From Bacillus smithii (lineage in GTDB: Bacteria > Bacillota > Bacilli > Bacillales > DSM-4216): a stretch of DNA of 64,000 nucleotides. How positions within the stretch are numbered: the stretch's first letter is position 1; the number at the start of each line of letters is the position of its first letter. The notes under the pieces were generated by a model. The model was not told where the DNA came from and did no database searches. It worked only from the letters and a program-made list of their open reading frames with translations. The translations under genes and the position numbers were made by a program. The stretch spans positions 3,122,001 to 3,186,000 of the forward strand of contig NZ_CP012024.1 of NCBI RefSeq assembly GCF_001050115.1. The letters run 5' to 3'. Below, piece after piece: positions 43,267-52,459 of the stretch.

Positions 43267-45297
43267 TTATTTACCGGCAATCGGCAAAATATCGACGTAA
43301 GCGCCGGAAACATAGACGCCGTCTTTATATTGATCGGCAAATTTTAATACATCGGAATAGATTTTATACCAAGAGCCGGATGTTCCGATAATTGTCACCG
43401 GCATTCCCAGTTTATTGTATTCAAATAACAGCGTGCTGGAAGAAACTTTCGGTTGGGATCGGACATTTAATCCATCATTTGGATCATAGCCATCCGTCAA
43501 ACCGATTGAATATCTACCGAAATCCTTGCCGCCGAGCATTTTATCGATGCTATACATATGGCGGGCCAGTTTTTCGCCCCAGAACATATCGGAAGCATAT
43601 TTGACATTAAAGCCCGTTCCCTTGTTGCCCGGAACAGCACCGTTTGCTCGAAAATCTCCGAAAGAAAGATAGCTGTCATTGAATTTTTTCGCCAATGCAT
43701 CCACACTGGCTGCCGGCGATGGAAAAGGATTGGCCTGATTCGGATTGCTGTCGACGGCACCATAGCCGAATAAATTATTTTTTTGTTGGGCTATGTCGCT
43801 TAATCCATACTGACTTTCATTAAATGCCAATCCTAGAATTAACAACGCATTAATATGTTTCTCGGATTCTACTTTTTTCAAATGGCTGCCGAGGCCGATC
43901 AGCTTGCTTCTTTTCGTTGCATCTTTATAGATGGCATTTTGAGGGGTTGGATTTTGTTGATACAGTTTTTCCAGATCCGCCAATTTGTTCATAATCGCTT
44001 GATCCAGCTGTGCAGCGGTATAGCTTGTCGGAGTTCTGGCTGATAAAAATTGAAAATATTGGCAGGCTGTTCCGACTTTTCGATGATTGGCATCATAAAA
44101 CGTATAGCCGTCCCAGCTGTAATAAGGCTGCCCTTCCTTTAAAAAGCTAGGCGCTTTTCCGACTGTATAAGATGTGTAGTAGCTGCTATTCCCTGTGTCG
44201 ACGTACAAATAATGGACCAGCTCTCCGTTTTTGGCTTGATAGTAGTTTTGCCCCGGCGCAGCGCCGTCCGGCTCCAAAAGAACGTCTTGCGGGGAGGCGT
44301 ATAACTGCTTGCCGCCCACTTCTACTTTTACATAGTTCTCTGTAGATGTTAGATATTTCATTTCAGTAGAATATAAAGGATCTGTAGTCACATAAGTATA
44401 TTGAGTTTTTAAAGATGCATCGGAGTATAAATAAATTAATTTCTGCAACGTGGATCTGTCAGGTACAACAATCCCGCTTTTCATATACACGACTCGGCCG
44501 TTATAGGTGACAGCGTCCAATTGACCGGCATTCATGGCGTCTTTCGCTTCGTCAAAAGTCTTGTACGACTTTCCGGTCGGCTTGACTTCATGATTGGAGA
44601 CGACAGCCGTTTCATAAGGATTTTTGACAGGAGCCGGCTCATTTCCTCCCGGACCGGATTCATTATAATTTTCTACATAGGAAAGCATCCGGCTGATAAA
44701 AGCTGCCGCTTCCGCTCTTGTAGCTTCTTTATCAGGTTGAAATACCCATTTGCCATTTATTTGATAGCCGTGGATTATATTGGCTTGAGCTATTTCGGCA
44801 ATCGCTGTTTTGAATTCATCCTGCAAATTGGAAATGTCCGTGAATTTCGTGCTTCCCGTTTCTAAAGGGACATTCAAATATTGAATGGCTCTTTTAATCA
44901 TGACCGCCATTTCTTTCCGCGTAATGGTATCGTCCGGATGAAAGGTTCCGTCTGTTCTGCCTTTGATAATGTTCACTTTGGCAGCCGCGTTAATGCCCGG
45001 CGCCAATGCCGAATTAGGAGATACGTCTTTAAAGACATTGGACGTATTGGTCATATCGAGCTTTAACGCACTCGAAATAAACTTGGCAAATTCTCCTCTT
45101 GTCACCTTTTTACCCGGCTTGTAGCTGCCGTTTCCATAACCGGAAATGATCCCTCTGGCAATTAAATCTCTCATTTCCTTTTCCAGCGTAATCCCCGAAA
45201 TGTCATCGCTCGCCGCTCTGGACGGCTGAGGCGGGACCGCAGCCGAAAAAACAAGGAGAAACATCATCATAAGCAGCATGCGTCTTCGCATTTTCAT
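43267..45297 (-). CDS. SLH-anchored glucosaminidase (peptidoglycan hydrolase)
   Basis: A 676-residue exported enzyme. After a signal peptide (to RAASD) there are three SLH domains in residues about 38-215 (GIISGYGNGSYKPGKKVTRGEFAKF, read in parts; IIKGRTDGTFHPDD; IIHGYQINGKWVFQPD). A long linker follows, then a LytD/GH73-like N-acetylglucosaminidase domain (LLILGLAFNESQYGLSDIA with the catalytic-region Glu, and KNNLFGYGAVD) and a C-terminal SH3-like domain (GLNVRSQPKVSSSTLL). It would sit on the pyruvylated wall polymer and cut glycan strands for wall turnover. It lies in a row of SLH-enzyme genes. Confidence 0.9.
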   Translation of the reverse strand: MKMRRRMLLMMMFLLVFSAAVPPQPSRAASDDISGITLEKEMRDLIARGIISGYGNGSYKPGKKVTRGEFAKFISSALKLDMTNTSNVFKDVSPNSALAPGINAAAKVNIIKGRTDGTFHPDDTITRKEMAVMIKRAIQYLNVPLETGSTKFTDISNLQDEFKTAIAEIAQANIIHGYQINGKWVFQPDKEATRAEAAAFISRMLSYVENYNESGPGGNEPAPVKNPYETAVVSNHEVKPTGKSYKTFDEAKDAMNAGQLDAVTYNGRVVYMKSGIVVPDRSTLQKLIYLYSDASLKTQYTYVTTDPLYSTEMKYLTSTENYVKVEVGGKQLYASPQDVLLEPDGAAPGQNYYQAKNGELVHYLYVDTGNSSYYTSYTVGKAPSFLKEGQPYYSWDGYTFYDANHRKVGTACQYFQFLSARTPTSYTAAQLDQAIMNKLADLEKLYQQNPTPQNAIYKDATKRSKLIGLGSHLKKVESEKHINALLILGLAFNESQYGLSDIAQQKNNLFGYGAVDSNPNQANPFPSPAASVDALAKKFNDSYLSFGDFRANGAVPGNKGTGFNVKYASDMFWGEKLARHMYSIDKMLGGKDFGRYSIGLTDGYDPNDGLNVRSQPKVSSSTLLFEYNKLGMPVTIIGTSGSWYKIYSDVLKFADQYKDGVYVSGAYVDILPIAGK

Positions 45298-45572
45298 CTA
45301 GTTTCCTCCTACACTAGTAATCTTTTTATATGTAAAACTGTGCGAAATATAATTCATCACAGCTGGTGCCTTTATATAGAAGCTTTTCCATGATTTCAGA
45401 TTCGCCCGAAATCTGCTTTCACGCAGCAAGCAGGTCAAGATCGAAAGCGATCCTGTCCGTACGTTTCCCTCTCATCAAAGAGGACGAACTTCCCGACCGA
45501 CGACCCCTCACCGATAAATGGGTAAAAAGAAATCGAAACCATTCTTTATGGCCTCGATTGTTGTCTATTTCT

Positions 45573-46571
45573 TTATTTGGCATTGTAAATCGCCGCTGCA
45601 AAATCTGCTCTGGTCGTTTCGTCGCCGGCGCGGTATTTGCTTGTTTGATAGACCGTTGTTTTGTCAATATTGTGGATGGTGTTAATTTCGGCAAAAGCCC
45701 AATAGCTGGATGGAACATCCTGATAAGCAGGTTTGGATGATGACACGGATGCCACATTCTTTTTAAAGGCTTTTGTCACAATCACAGCCATCTGCGCTCT
45801 TGTCATCGGATCATAAGGTCTGAAAGTACCGTCGCTGTAACCGTTAATAATGCCGGCCTTTTCAATGGCGGCAATATCTTTTGCAAACGGATTAGAAGAA
45901 GATACATCTTTAAAACTTGCGGATGACGGCGCCGCTAAATGAAACGCTCGATTGATGATAGCAGCTGCTTGTCCGCGTGTAACTTCATCGTCTGGATGGT
46001 AAAGTCCATTGGAATATCCTTTGATAATCCCTTCACTGTTCAATTCTTTAATGGCAACCAACGCCGGATGGGTATCGCCAAGATCTTTGAAAAGGGTTCC
46101 TACCGGCTGAGACAGCACCCGCTTGGCCCCCGCATATTTGCTGCTCCAATAAGAATTGCTGAGAGAGTCTATTTCCACGCCGGATGATGCCGCGTTAATG
46201 AACTTGTTATCGCCGACATAGATTCCGACATGGGAAATGCCTGATTGATATGTATTTTTGAAAAACACTAAGTCTCCCGGCAGCAAAGAAGATTTAGATA
46301 CGCTTTTTCCGGTCGAAAATTGGCCTCCCGATGTACGTGGAAGCGAAATGCCAAAATGTTTATATACATACGATGTATATCCTGAGCAATCGAAGCCGTT
46401 AGGAGTCGTTCCCCCGTAGACATATCGTACTCCTAAAAAATTTTTTGCATAATCTACTACTTGATATCCTGTAAAAGAAGCGGCAAATGCTTGCTTAAAC
46501 GGAAATGCAAGCAATAAAACAAAAGCAAAAAAGACTATTTTGATCAGTTTCCCTCCTGTTTTCATGGTCAC
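45573..46571 (-). CDS. NlpC/P60 endopeptidase with SLH domains
   Basis: A 332-residue secreted hydrolase. After the signal peptide (to QAFAAS) comes an NlpC/P60 domain (residues about 36-150), with the catalytic Cys62 in PNGFDCSGYTSYV and His114 in GISHVGIYVGDN. Three SLH domains complete the C-terminus (IIKGYSNGLYHPDDEVTRGQ, IINGYSDGTFRPYDPMTRAQ, and a more diverged third). Family members cleave gamma-D-Glu-diaminopimelate bonds in stem peptides. The order catalytic domain then SLH is the opposite of the neighbouring glucosaminidase. Confidence 0.93.
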   Translation of the reverse strand: MTMKTGGKLIKIVFFAFVLLLAFPFKQAFAASFTGYQVVDYAKNFLGVRYVYGGTTPNGFDCSGYTSYVYKHFGISLPRTSGGQFSTGKSVSKSSLLPGDLVFFKNTYQSGISHVGIYVGDNKFINAASSGVEIDSLSNSYWSSKYAGAKRVLSQPVGTLFKDLGDTHPALVAIKELNSEGIIKGYSNGLYHPDDEVTRGQAAAIINRAFHLAAPSSASFKDVSSSNPFAKDIAAIEKAGIINGYSDGTFRPYDPMTRAQMAVIVTKAFKKNVASVSSSKPAYQDVPSSYWAFAEINTIHNIDKTTVYQTSKYRAGDETTRADFAAAIYNAK

Positions 46572-46727
46572 TCCTCATTATTCTTATTTTTCCAAATAAT
46601 AGTCTATCAGAATAATAAAACAGTTTTTTTGCTGCAATATTACATTTATGTAACAAATTTAGCCATTTTCCAGCATGATTTCTGTTAAATTAGCAAAAAT
46701 CATCAAAGTCTCTCTTTTTTTGCAAAC

Positions 46728-46772
46728 AAAAAGCCCGCCCTCTTCGAAAACACTCGAAAAGAGGCGGGCTTT
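46728..46772 (-). terminator. Terminator of subtilase gene
   Basis: Minus-strand AAAGCCCGCCTCTTTTCGAG and CTCGAAAA-loop with AGAGGGCGGGCTTTTTG. Confidence 0.88.
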
Positions 46773-46800
46773 CCAGCCTTCTATTTATGAAAAGTATGGA

Positions 46801-48723
46801 TTATCGGAAAAGCGGGTTTTCCGCTTTGGCCAAAAAGACGGAAAACTCAGCTCTGGAAATCGGTTTATACGGTGCAAAAGTATGGTTAGAATAGCCGCTG
46901 GTAATGCCGGCATCCGCCAGAGCATTGATCTCTTTGTAACCTGTCATGCCTGTTGTAACATCTTGAAAATGATTGGTTCCGTTATCCGTCAGACGATAGG
47001 CATGGCTGATCAAAACCGCCATTTCGGCCCTTGTTACAGGTTCCGTTGGATGAAAAGTGCCGTTGCGGTAGCCTTTAATGATTCCTTGCTCTAAAGCACT
47101 CTGAATATATCCTGAAGCATAATAATCTTTCGGAACGTCTTTAAAAGCCGTATTTCTTTTCGTTCCGTCCAATCCAAGCGCCCGGCCGACAAGCGCCACT
47201 GCCTCGCCTCTTGAAATGTTCTTCGTCGGCCATAGATATTGGCCGCTGTGATCGCCCTTTAAAATGGAGCGATGATAGAGATAAAGCATTTTTTCACTGA
47301 ACCAGTCGTAGGCAGAGACATCTTCGATCTGCGGTTTGCTCATCGTCACTTTCACTTGTGTCTGGTACTCGCGGCCTTGGGAGTCCGTCAATGTAAAGAA
47401 ATAATAATAAGTTCCGGCCGGCACATAATCATCCCAAATGCTGCCGGTTATTTGTTTTGTAATGTCGCCCTCCATTCCTCCTCTTCTTTTCACGTAGACT
47501 TTTTGAATGGAATCGGGCTTATCGATCTGGAACTCCACGAGGCCGTTGTCGGCCTTTACTGCCTTGACGGCCATATCGGATGACAGCGTAGGTTGGAACG
47601 TTTTAATTTGCACCAATCCGTAGCCGTAAAGCGAATCCTTTCCGGCTGTCCCCAAATCTTTGGCGTTTTGATCGAGTATTTTGCGGATTTCCGCTGCCGA
47701 TTTGTCTTTATACTGCTGTTTCAGCTCCGCCAGCACCCCTGTGACAAATGGGGTAGCCATCGATGTTCCTGACAAGGCCGTATAACCGTCCTTTTTGCCG
47801 TCGGTTGTATCCAGATTGATCGGAAAGGTGCTGAACACATACTGTCCGGGAGCGACAATTTCAAGCTCCGGCCCCGTCGCCGAGAAAGGCAAACGCTGCA
47901 AGCGGCTATCGACGCTGCCGACTGCAATGACACTGCTGTATTTGGCGGGATATAGAATGGTATTTTTCGATCCGACCGAATCCCCGTCATTTCCGGCTGC
48001 CGCCGTAATCAGAATACCGGCGTTATACGCTTTATCCAAAGCACTCTTTAACACCGGGTCGTCGGATACGGTCGTCACGCTTAAATTGATAATGTCCATA
48101 TGATGCTGAATGGCCCAATCCACCCCTGCCGTAATCGAACTGGTCGACCCTTCTCCAAATTCGTCAAAAGCTTTGACCGCGTAAAGATCCGCATCCGGTG
48201 CGACTCCAACAATACCGACGCCGTTGTCTAAAGCACCGATGATTCCCGCTACATGGGTTCCGTGGCCGTTGTCGTCGTTATATCCTTTGCCGCAATCGGA
48301 GCGGATGACGCATGTTCCCCCTTTCACCTTCAAATCAGGATGGTTCGTCGCTATACCCGTATCAATCACAGCCACTTTCACCCCTTTTCCCGTAAAAGGA
48401 GATCGATATTGGCTGTCCTCGTAAATTTTTTTATAGCCCCACGTTTCTATTTGGCTCTGAACCTTATATGTCTTATTGGCTTGAACTTTGGCGATCTCCG
48501 GTTCATTGCGCAATTTGTCGACTTGGCTCTTATCCAGTTCGGCTAAAACAGTAGGAATGGTCTCATACTTTTTCTGTGCATGAATATCGTATTTTTTCAA
48601 AATTCCATCATCTATATGGTGGCGAAATAGAATCATATATTCATCCGATTCCGCACCATAAGCTTTGAAAGGCAAAATGACCAGCAAAAATAAGAAAAAA
48701 AATAGCCATTTCGTGTTTTTCAT
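46801..48723 (-). CDS. Subtilisin-like serine protease (S8) with SLH domains
   Basis: A 640-residue secreted protease. A signal peptide and an I9-type propeptide (to about residue 95) precede the S8 domain, with the catalytic triad Asp121 (VAVIDTGIA), His154 (GHGTHVAG) and Ser321 (SGTSMATP). A fibronectin/beta linker follows (VKRRGGMEGDIT), and then three SLH domains (LKGDHSGQYLWPTKNISRG, IIKGYRNGTFHPTEPVTRAE and ITSGYSNHTFAPYKPISRAE). All elements are intact. It is anchored at the cell surface, probably for nutrient or protein processing. Its gene is divergent from the SLH-DUF4855 gene. Confidence 0.95.
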   Translation of the reverse strand: MKNTKWLFFFLFLLVILPFKAYGAESDEYMILFRHHIDDGILKKYDIHAQKKYETIPTVLAELDKSQVDKLRNEPEIAKVQANKTYKVQSQIETWGYKKIYEDSQYRSPFTGKGVKVAVIDTGIATNHPDLKVKGGTCVIRSDCGKGYNDDNGHGTHVAGIIGALDNGVGIVGVAPDADLYAVKAFDEFGEGSTSSITAGVDWAIQHHMDIINLSVTTVSDDPVLKSALDKAYNAGILITAAAGNDGDSVGSKNTILYPAKYSSVIAVGSVDSRLQRLPFSATGPELEIVAPGQYVFSTFPINLDTTDGKKDGYTALSGTSMATPFVTGVLAELKQQYKDKSAAEIRKILDQNAKDLGTAGKDSLYGYGLVQIKTFQPTLSSDMAVKAVKADNGLVEFQIDKPDSIQKVYVKRRGGMEGDITKQITGSIWDDYVPAGTYYYFFTLTDSQGREYQTQVKVTMSKPQIEDVSAYDWFSEKMLYLYHRSILKGDHSGQYLWPTKNISRGEAVALVGRALGLDGTKRNTAFKDVPKDYYASGYIQSALEQGIIKGYRNGTFHPTEPVTRAEMAVLISHAYRLTDNGTNHFQDVTTGMTGYKEINALADAGITSGYSNHTFAPYKPISRAEFSVFLAKAENPLFR

Positions 48724-49050
48724 CCAGCAGCCTACCCTTTCTCTTAAACTTTTTCTTTATTATACTGGAATGTTTCCAGCTGTTAAATGAATATTTTTTC
48801 CCCCATTCGCCGATATGTTCTTGTTTCAGCCAAAAATCAACAGCCACGGTTTGCCCTGTCATCGGTTTTGTCCTATGTTCATTAGTCTATCAGTTCATGA
48901 AAAAGAAGAACATATGAAAAAAGTATATATGAAAAAATTCCCTTTTCGCTAAAAAATTTCAATAAAATCCTTAAATTTGCTAGTCGAGTTTGGTAATCTG
49001 ATAGAAAGGGCTCATTCCAAAAGTCGCAAAAAGAAAGGAGAATCCTATTT
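48724..49050. other. Divergent promoter spacer
   Basis: No gene. It holds the promoters of the subtilase and SLH-DUF4855 genes; AGAAAGGAG before 49051 is the RBS of the latter. Confidence 0.55.
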
Positions 49051-50745
49051 GTGTACAAAAAAATAGCCCCCGTCGCTATGGCGCTTGCTTGCCTGTTTCC
49101 GTCCCATTCTTTCGCTGCTTATACAGATGTGCCTATTACATATTGGGCCTACCATTCGATTGAGCAGTTGAGCGGAAAACAGATCATTTCGGGATATTCC
49201 GATGGAAGATTTAAACCAGGAGCCGTTATTACAAGAAAACAGGCTGCCATTATGCTAGTCCGCACCCTTTCTTTATCCTCCGATCAAACGATCGCGATCA
49301 AAGATGTGACCGAAAACACCTATGGCTACCAGGAGATAGAGGCCGCGGTATCAGCAGGTTTATTTAGCCTGAAAGACGGTCTGTTTCAACCTGATGAACC
49401 CCTGACAAGAGAAGACATGGCTAAAGCTCTCGCCATTGGCTTTCGGTTAAAAGGGGACCAAATGAGCGCATTCACCGATGTTCCTCAAACCAGCCCTTAT
49501 TATCGCTACATTGATGCTTTGGCCGCTAATGACATCACGACCGGTTATACTGACCATTCCTTTCAGCCGAAAGGTGCAGTCAATCGTGCTCAATTTGCCG
49601 CTTTTATCGCTCGAACGCTGTTCAATCCCCGCGAATATGAAGTGTTGATTGACGGAAAGAAAAAAACGACCTTTCGTTCCAAGCAAGAAGCCATTCTATT
49701 TGCAGAGCCTTACGACAATGCCGTCATCCGACCTGTCAGCAACCAATATCAAACCTTTTCCAATGAATTTCTGTCACCGGAGAAATCAGGCGTAAAAAAC
49801 GGCGTTTTACTGTACAACGGATACGAGATTGAGAAAAATCCTTTATACAACAGCCTTCAAAATAAAGAATTTTTCAAGCCGTATTTGGCCTACAAAGAAA
49901 ATGGACAATATGTAGATTCCATGTTCGATTCTCTTATTCTGGCAGGAAGAGAATATCCGGGAGGCGAATTCACCGAGTCTAGCCGAAATGAAGCGGGTTA
50001 TAACGAATGGCTGTGGTATTTGAATAAATTGTTTGGCGAAAACGGAACGATTTCCATCATCGACCAAAGCATGAAAGAGATTCCGGTCGTTGATCATGTG
50101 AACATTTTTATCGCCATTCCTTATCCACAGCGGAAAGATCCGATTGTCGATCTAAACGGTCAAACGCACCCCAACACATTGGACGAACGATTCCAACTCG
50201 TCAAATGGTACATCGATCAAGTGTATGACCAATGGGAGAACACCCAACACAACGGGTTAATCTTAAAAGGCTTTTATTGGTTAAACGAAACGGTCACGAA
50301 CCCGGAAGATGAACAGCTTCTTCTCATGGTCAGCGATTATATTCACCAACAGAAAGGAAAATTCATCTATTCGCCGCATGCGCAGTCCACTAATTTTGAA
50401 AACTGGCAATCATACGGATTTGATGGGGCTTATTTGCAAAGCAACGCTCATTTTACGAATTTGAGCGAAGAAGAAACAAAAGCCAAATTACATAACAGTT
50501 TGATTGAAGCGCAAACGAGAAACAGCGGTGTGAATTTAGAAATTGAAAATCACGGATACGCGACGGTAGACATTGGATTGGAAAAGTTTCGCCAATATTT
50601 GCACTTTGCCGATCTATACGGGGCAAGATCTCAAAGCTTGATCATCTATCAAGGCGCCTCCATGGTAAACCGTTTGGCCACCTATACCGACCCGCGTTAT
50701 CAAGAAATGTATACAGAGCTCTATCATTTTTTAAAAAATAAATAG
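49051..50745 (+). CDS. SLH-domain protein with DUF4855
   Basis: A 564-residue exported protein. The start is the GTG at 49051 with GAAAGGAG nine bases upstream. Signal peptide to FAAY, then three SLH domains (IISGYSDGRFKPGAVITRKQ; LFSLKDGLFQPDEPLTRED; ITTGYTDHSFQPKGAVNRAQ) up to about residue 190. A region matching DUF4855 follows (residues about 260-560), with IAIPYPQRKDPIVDLNGQ, YDQWENTQHNGLILKGFYW and NLEIENHGYATVD. DUF4855 resembles a TIM-barrel glycoside hydrolase, but no verified activity is known to me. It faces the SLH amidase gene convergently. Confidence 0.88.
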   Translation: MYKKIAPVAMALACLFPSHSFAAYTDVPITYWAYHSIEQLSGKQIISGYSDGRFKPGAVITRKQAAIMLVRTLSLSSDQTIAIKDVTENTYGYQEIEAAVSAGLFSLKDGLFQPDEPLTREDMAKALAIGFRLKGDQMSAFTDVPQTSPYYRYIDALAANDITTGYTDHSFQPKGAVNRAQFAAFIARTLFNPREYEVLIDGKKKTTFRSKQEAILFAEPYDNAVIRPVSNQYQTFSNEFLSPEKSGVKNGVLLYNGYEIEKNPLYNSLQNKEFFKPYLAYKENGQYVDSMFDSLILAGREYPGGEFTESSRNEAGYNEWLWYLNKLFGENGTISIIDQSMKEIPVVDHVNIFIAIPYPQRKDPIVDLNGQTHPNTLDERFQLVKWYIDQVYDQWENTQHNGLILKGFYWLNETVTNPEDEQLLLMVSDYIHQQKGKFIYSPHAQSTNFENWQSYGFDGAYLQSNAHFTNLSEEETKAKLHNSLIEAQTRNSGVNLEIENHGYATVDIGLEKFRQYLHFADLYGARSQSLIIYQGASMVNRLATYTDPRYQEMYTELYHFLKNK

Positions 50746-50755
50746 CTACATACTA

Positions 50756-50793
50756 AAACAGGGTTCAGACGAAATGTCTGAACCCTTGTTTTT
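50756..50793 (+). terminator. Terminator of SLH-DUF4855 gene
   Basis: AGGGTTCAGAC and GTCTGAACCCT arms, loop GAAAT, followed by TGTTTTTAT. Confidence 0.9.
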
Positions 50794-50800
50794 ATAGAAT

Positions 50801-50829
50801 GAGAGGAACGGTGATCCCGTTCCTCTCAT
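50801..50829 (-). terminator. Terminator of SLH-amidase gene
   Basis: Minus-strand GAGAGGAACGG and CCGTTCCTCTC arms, followed by ATTCTATAAAAA. A convergent neighbour of the previous hairpin. Confidence 0.7.
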
Positions 50830-50838
50830 TCTGCCAAC

Positions 50839-52278
50839 CTATCGATTCACAAGATTATACAAGCTCGAAACATTGTATCCTTTAGCTTGGTAATAATCAA
50901 GCAAGCCTAGATAAATAGCATTGGCTGCCTTTTGACGCCAAGTGGCCGAAGCCAGCTTCGCGTTATCAGACGGGTTATCGATAAACCCTAGCTCTGCCAG
51001 CATGGCAGGCATGTTATTTTCTCTTAATACATGCAAATCTCCATTGGGGTTACTTTTGTTAACGCCACGGTCCGGTATACCCATTGCGCTGTGGAGACGG
51101 TTTTCTATTTTCGTCGCTAACAATTGGCTGTCAGCCTTATACGGGTTTTTTCCGGAACCTCTCCAATAATAGGTTTCCGAACCCGTTCCGCCTCCGGCAT
51201 TGGCGTGGATGCTCAAAAATACATTTCCTTTATTCCTGATCGCGAAATTAACGCGGCCTTGCAAACTAATAAAGGTATCCGTGCTTCTCGTCATTTTTAC
51301 TTGGAACGGACTTTTGGCCAAAACATTTCTCAGCCTTAATCCCGTATCCAAAACAACATCTTTTTCTTTCAATCCATAGCCGATTGCCCCCGGATCCGTT
51401 CCGCCGTGTCCCGGATCGATAATAATCACTTGGCTACTCAGACGGCGGTCGTACTGTCCGGTAGAGGACGGCGGTGTGGATTGAAGATAAGCACCATTGA
51501 CATATCCGATCAAGCTGCCGGATTTTATGTAATACCAGCCGTTCACTTTATTTGCCGCATACACTTTCGTACCGCGGGTCAACGTGCCGATGACCGCATA
51601 ATTTGTCGACGGTCCTTTGCGGACATTCAACTTATCGCTGCTGGCCACATTGACATAGAACGGTTGGGTGAATTGGGCCGTATTTGTATTGGACGGATCT
51701 ACCCGAAAATCAGGATTCATCGCTCTTGCTAAAAAAACAGCGAAATCCGCACGGATGATAGGGTCATCGAGGCCAAACGTGCCGTCTCCTTTTCCTTGGG
51801 CTATGCCGAGCTTTATTAATGTTTCGGCTGCTCCTCCCGTCGTCGTTTCGCTGGAGAAATGGAACGCTTTATTGATCATAAGCGCCATTTCGCCGCGCTT
51901 CAACGTCTTCTCAGGATGAAACGTGCCATCGCTGTAACCGGACAAATATCCTTTTTCCACAGCCGATTGAATATACCCCGATGCAAATGAGCTTGCCGGT
52001 ACATCGCGGAACGAAGTCGAACGCTGTGTGCCATTTAGTTTTAAAGCCCGTCCGATCATGGCGGCAGCCTCTGCGCGAGTCACTGTCTTTTTAGGCAGAA
52101 AACGATGGTCGGCTGTTCCTGTCACAATCCCTTTTTCGGCTAAATAATTAATTTCTTCAGCGGCTCTGTGGGTCGTTCCCACATCTGTAAAATATGTAGC
52201 GGCCGCTGCCTGCTTCACGCCAAATAAAGGGATGAAAAGCAAAAAGGCAATTGCCAGTAGAAAATGGGCCTTTTTCAC
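50839..52278 (-). CDS. SLH-anchored N-acetylmuramoyl-L-alanine amidase
   Basis: A 479-residue secreted amidase. Signal peptide (to QAAAATY), three SLH domains (IVTGTADHRFLPKKTVTRAE; LSGYSDGTFHPEKTLKRGE; IAQGKGDGTFGLDDPIIRAD), an SH3_3 domain (LNVRKGPSTNYAVIGTLTRG) and a C-terminal Amidase_3 domain (residues about 283-475). The amidase has IIDPGHGGTDPGAIG with a zinc His, the Glu in LKEKDVVLD, HANAGG with another zinc His, and ALAELGFIDNPSD with the catalytic Glu. It cuts the amide between MurNAc and L-Ala. All zinc and catalytic residues are present. Confidence 0.95.
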   Translation of the reverse strand: MKKAHFLLAIAFLLFIPLFGVKQAAAATYFTDVGTTHRAAEEINYLAEKGIVTGTADHRFLPKKTVTRAEAAAMIGRALKLNGTQRSTSFRDVPASSFASGYIQSAVEKGYLSGYSDGTFHPEKTLKRGEMALMINKAFHFSSETTTGGAAETLIKLGIAQGKGDGTFGLDDPIIRADFAVFLARAMNPDFRVDPSNTNTAQFTQPFYVNVASSDKLNVRKGPSTNYAVIGTLTRGTKVYAANKVNGWYYIKSGSLIGYVNGAYLQSTPPSSTGQYDRRLSSQVIIIDPGHGGTDPGAIGYGLKEKDVVLDTGLRLRNVLAKSPFQVKMTRSTDTFISLQGRVNFAIRNKGNVFLSIHANAGGGTGSETYYWRGSGKNPYKADSQLLATKIENRLHSAMGIPDRGVNKSNPNGDLHVLRENNMPAMLAELGFIDNPSDNAKLASATWRQKAANAIYLGLLDYYQAKGYNVSSLYNLVNR

Positions 52279-52459
52279 TAATATTCCCTCCTTTCCACAG
52301 TTTTCTACATTTTAACATATTCGTTGACAAGTCTAAACCATTCTCACTGACTATTTTTCTGCTAATTTATGATTTTTCAACTAATTAATGGAACATTTCG
52401 CGATTATCCGCATATTTTCATTTTTTTTTTCAAAGCATAATTATGAGGTGATTTGGAAT

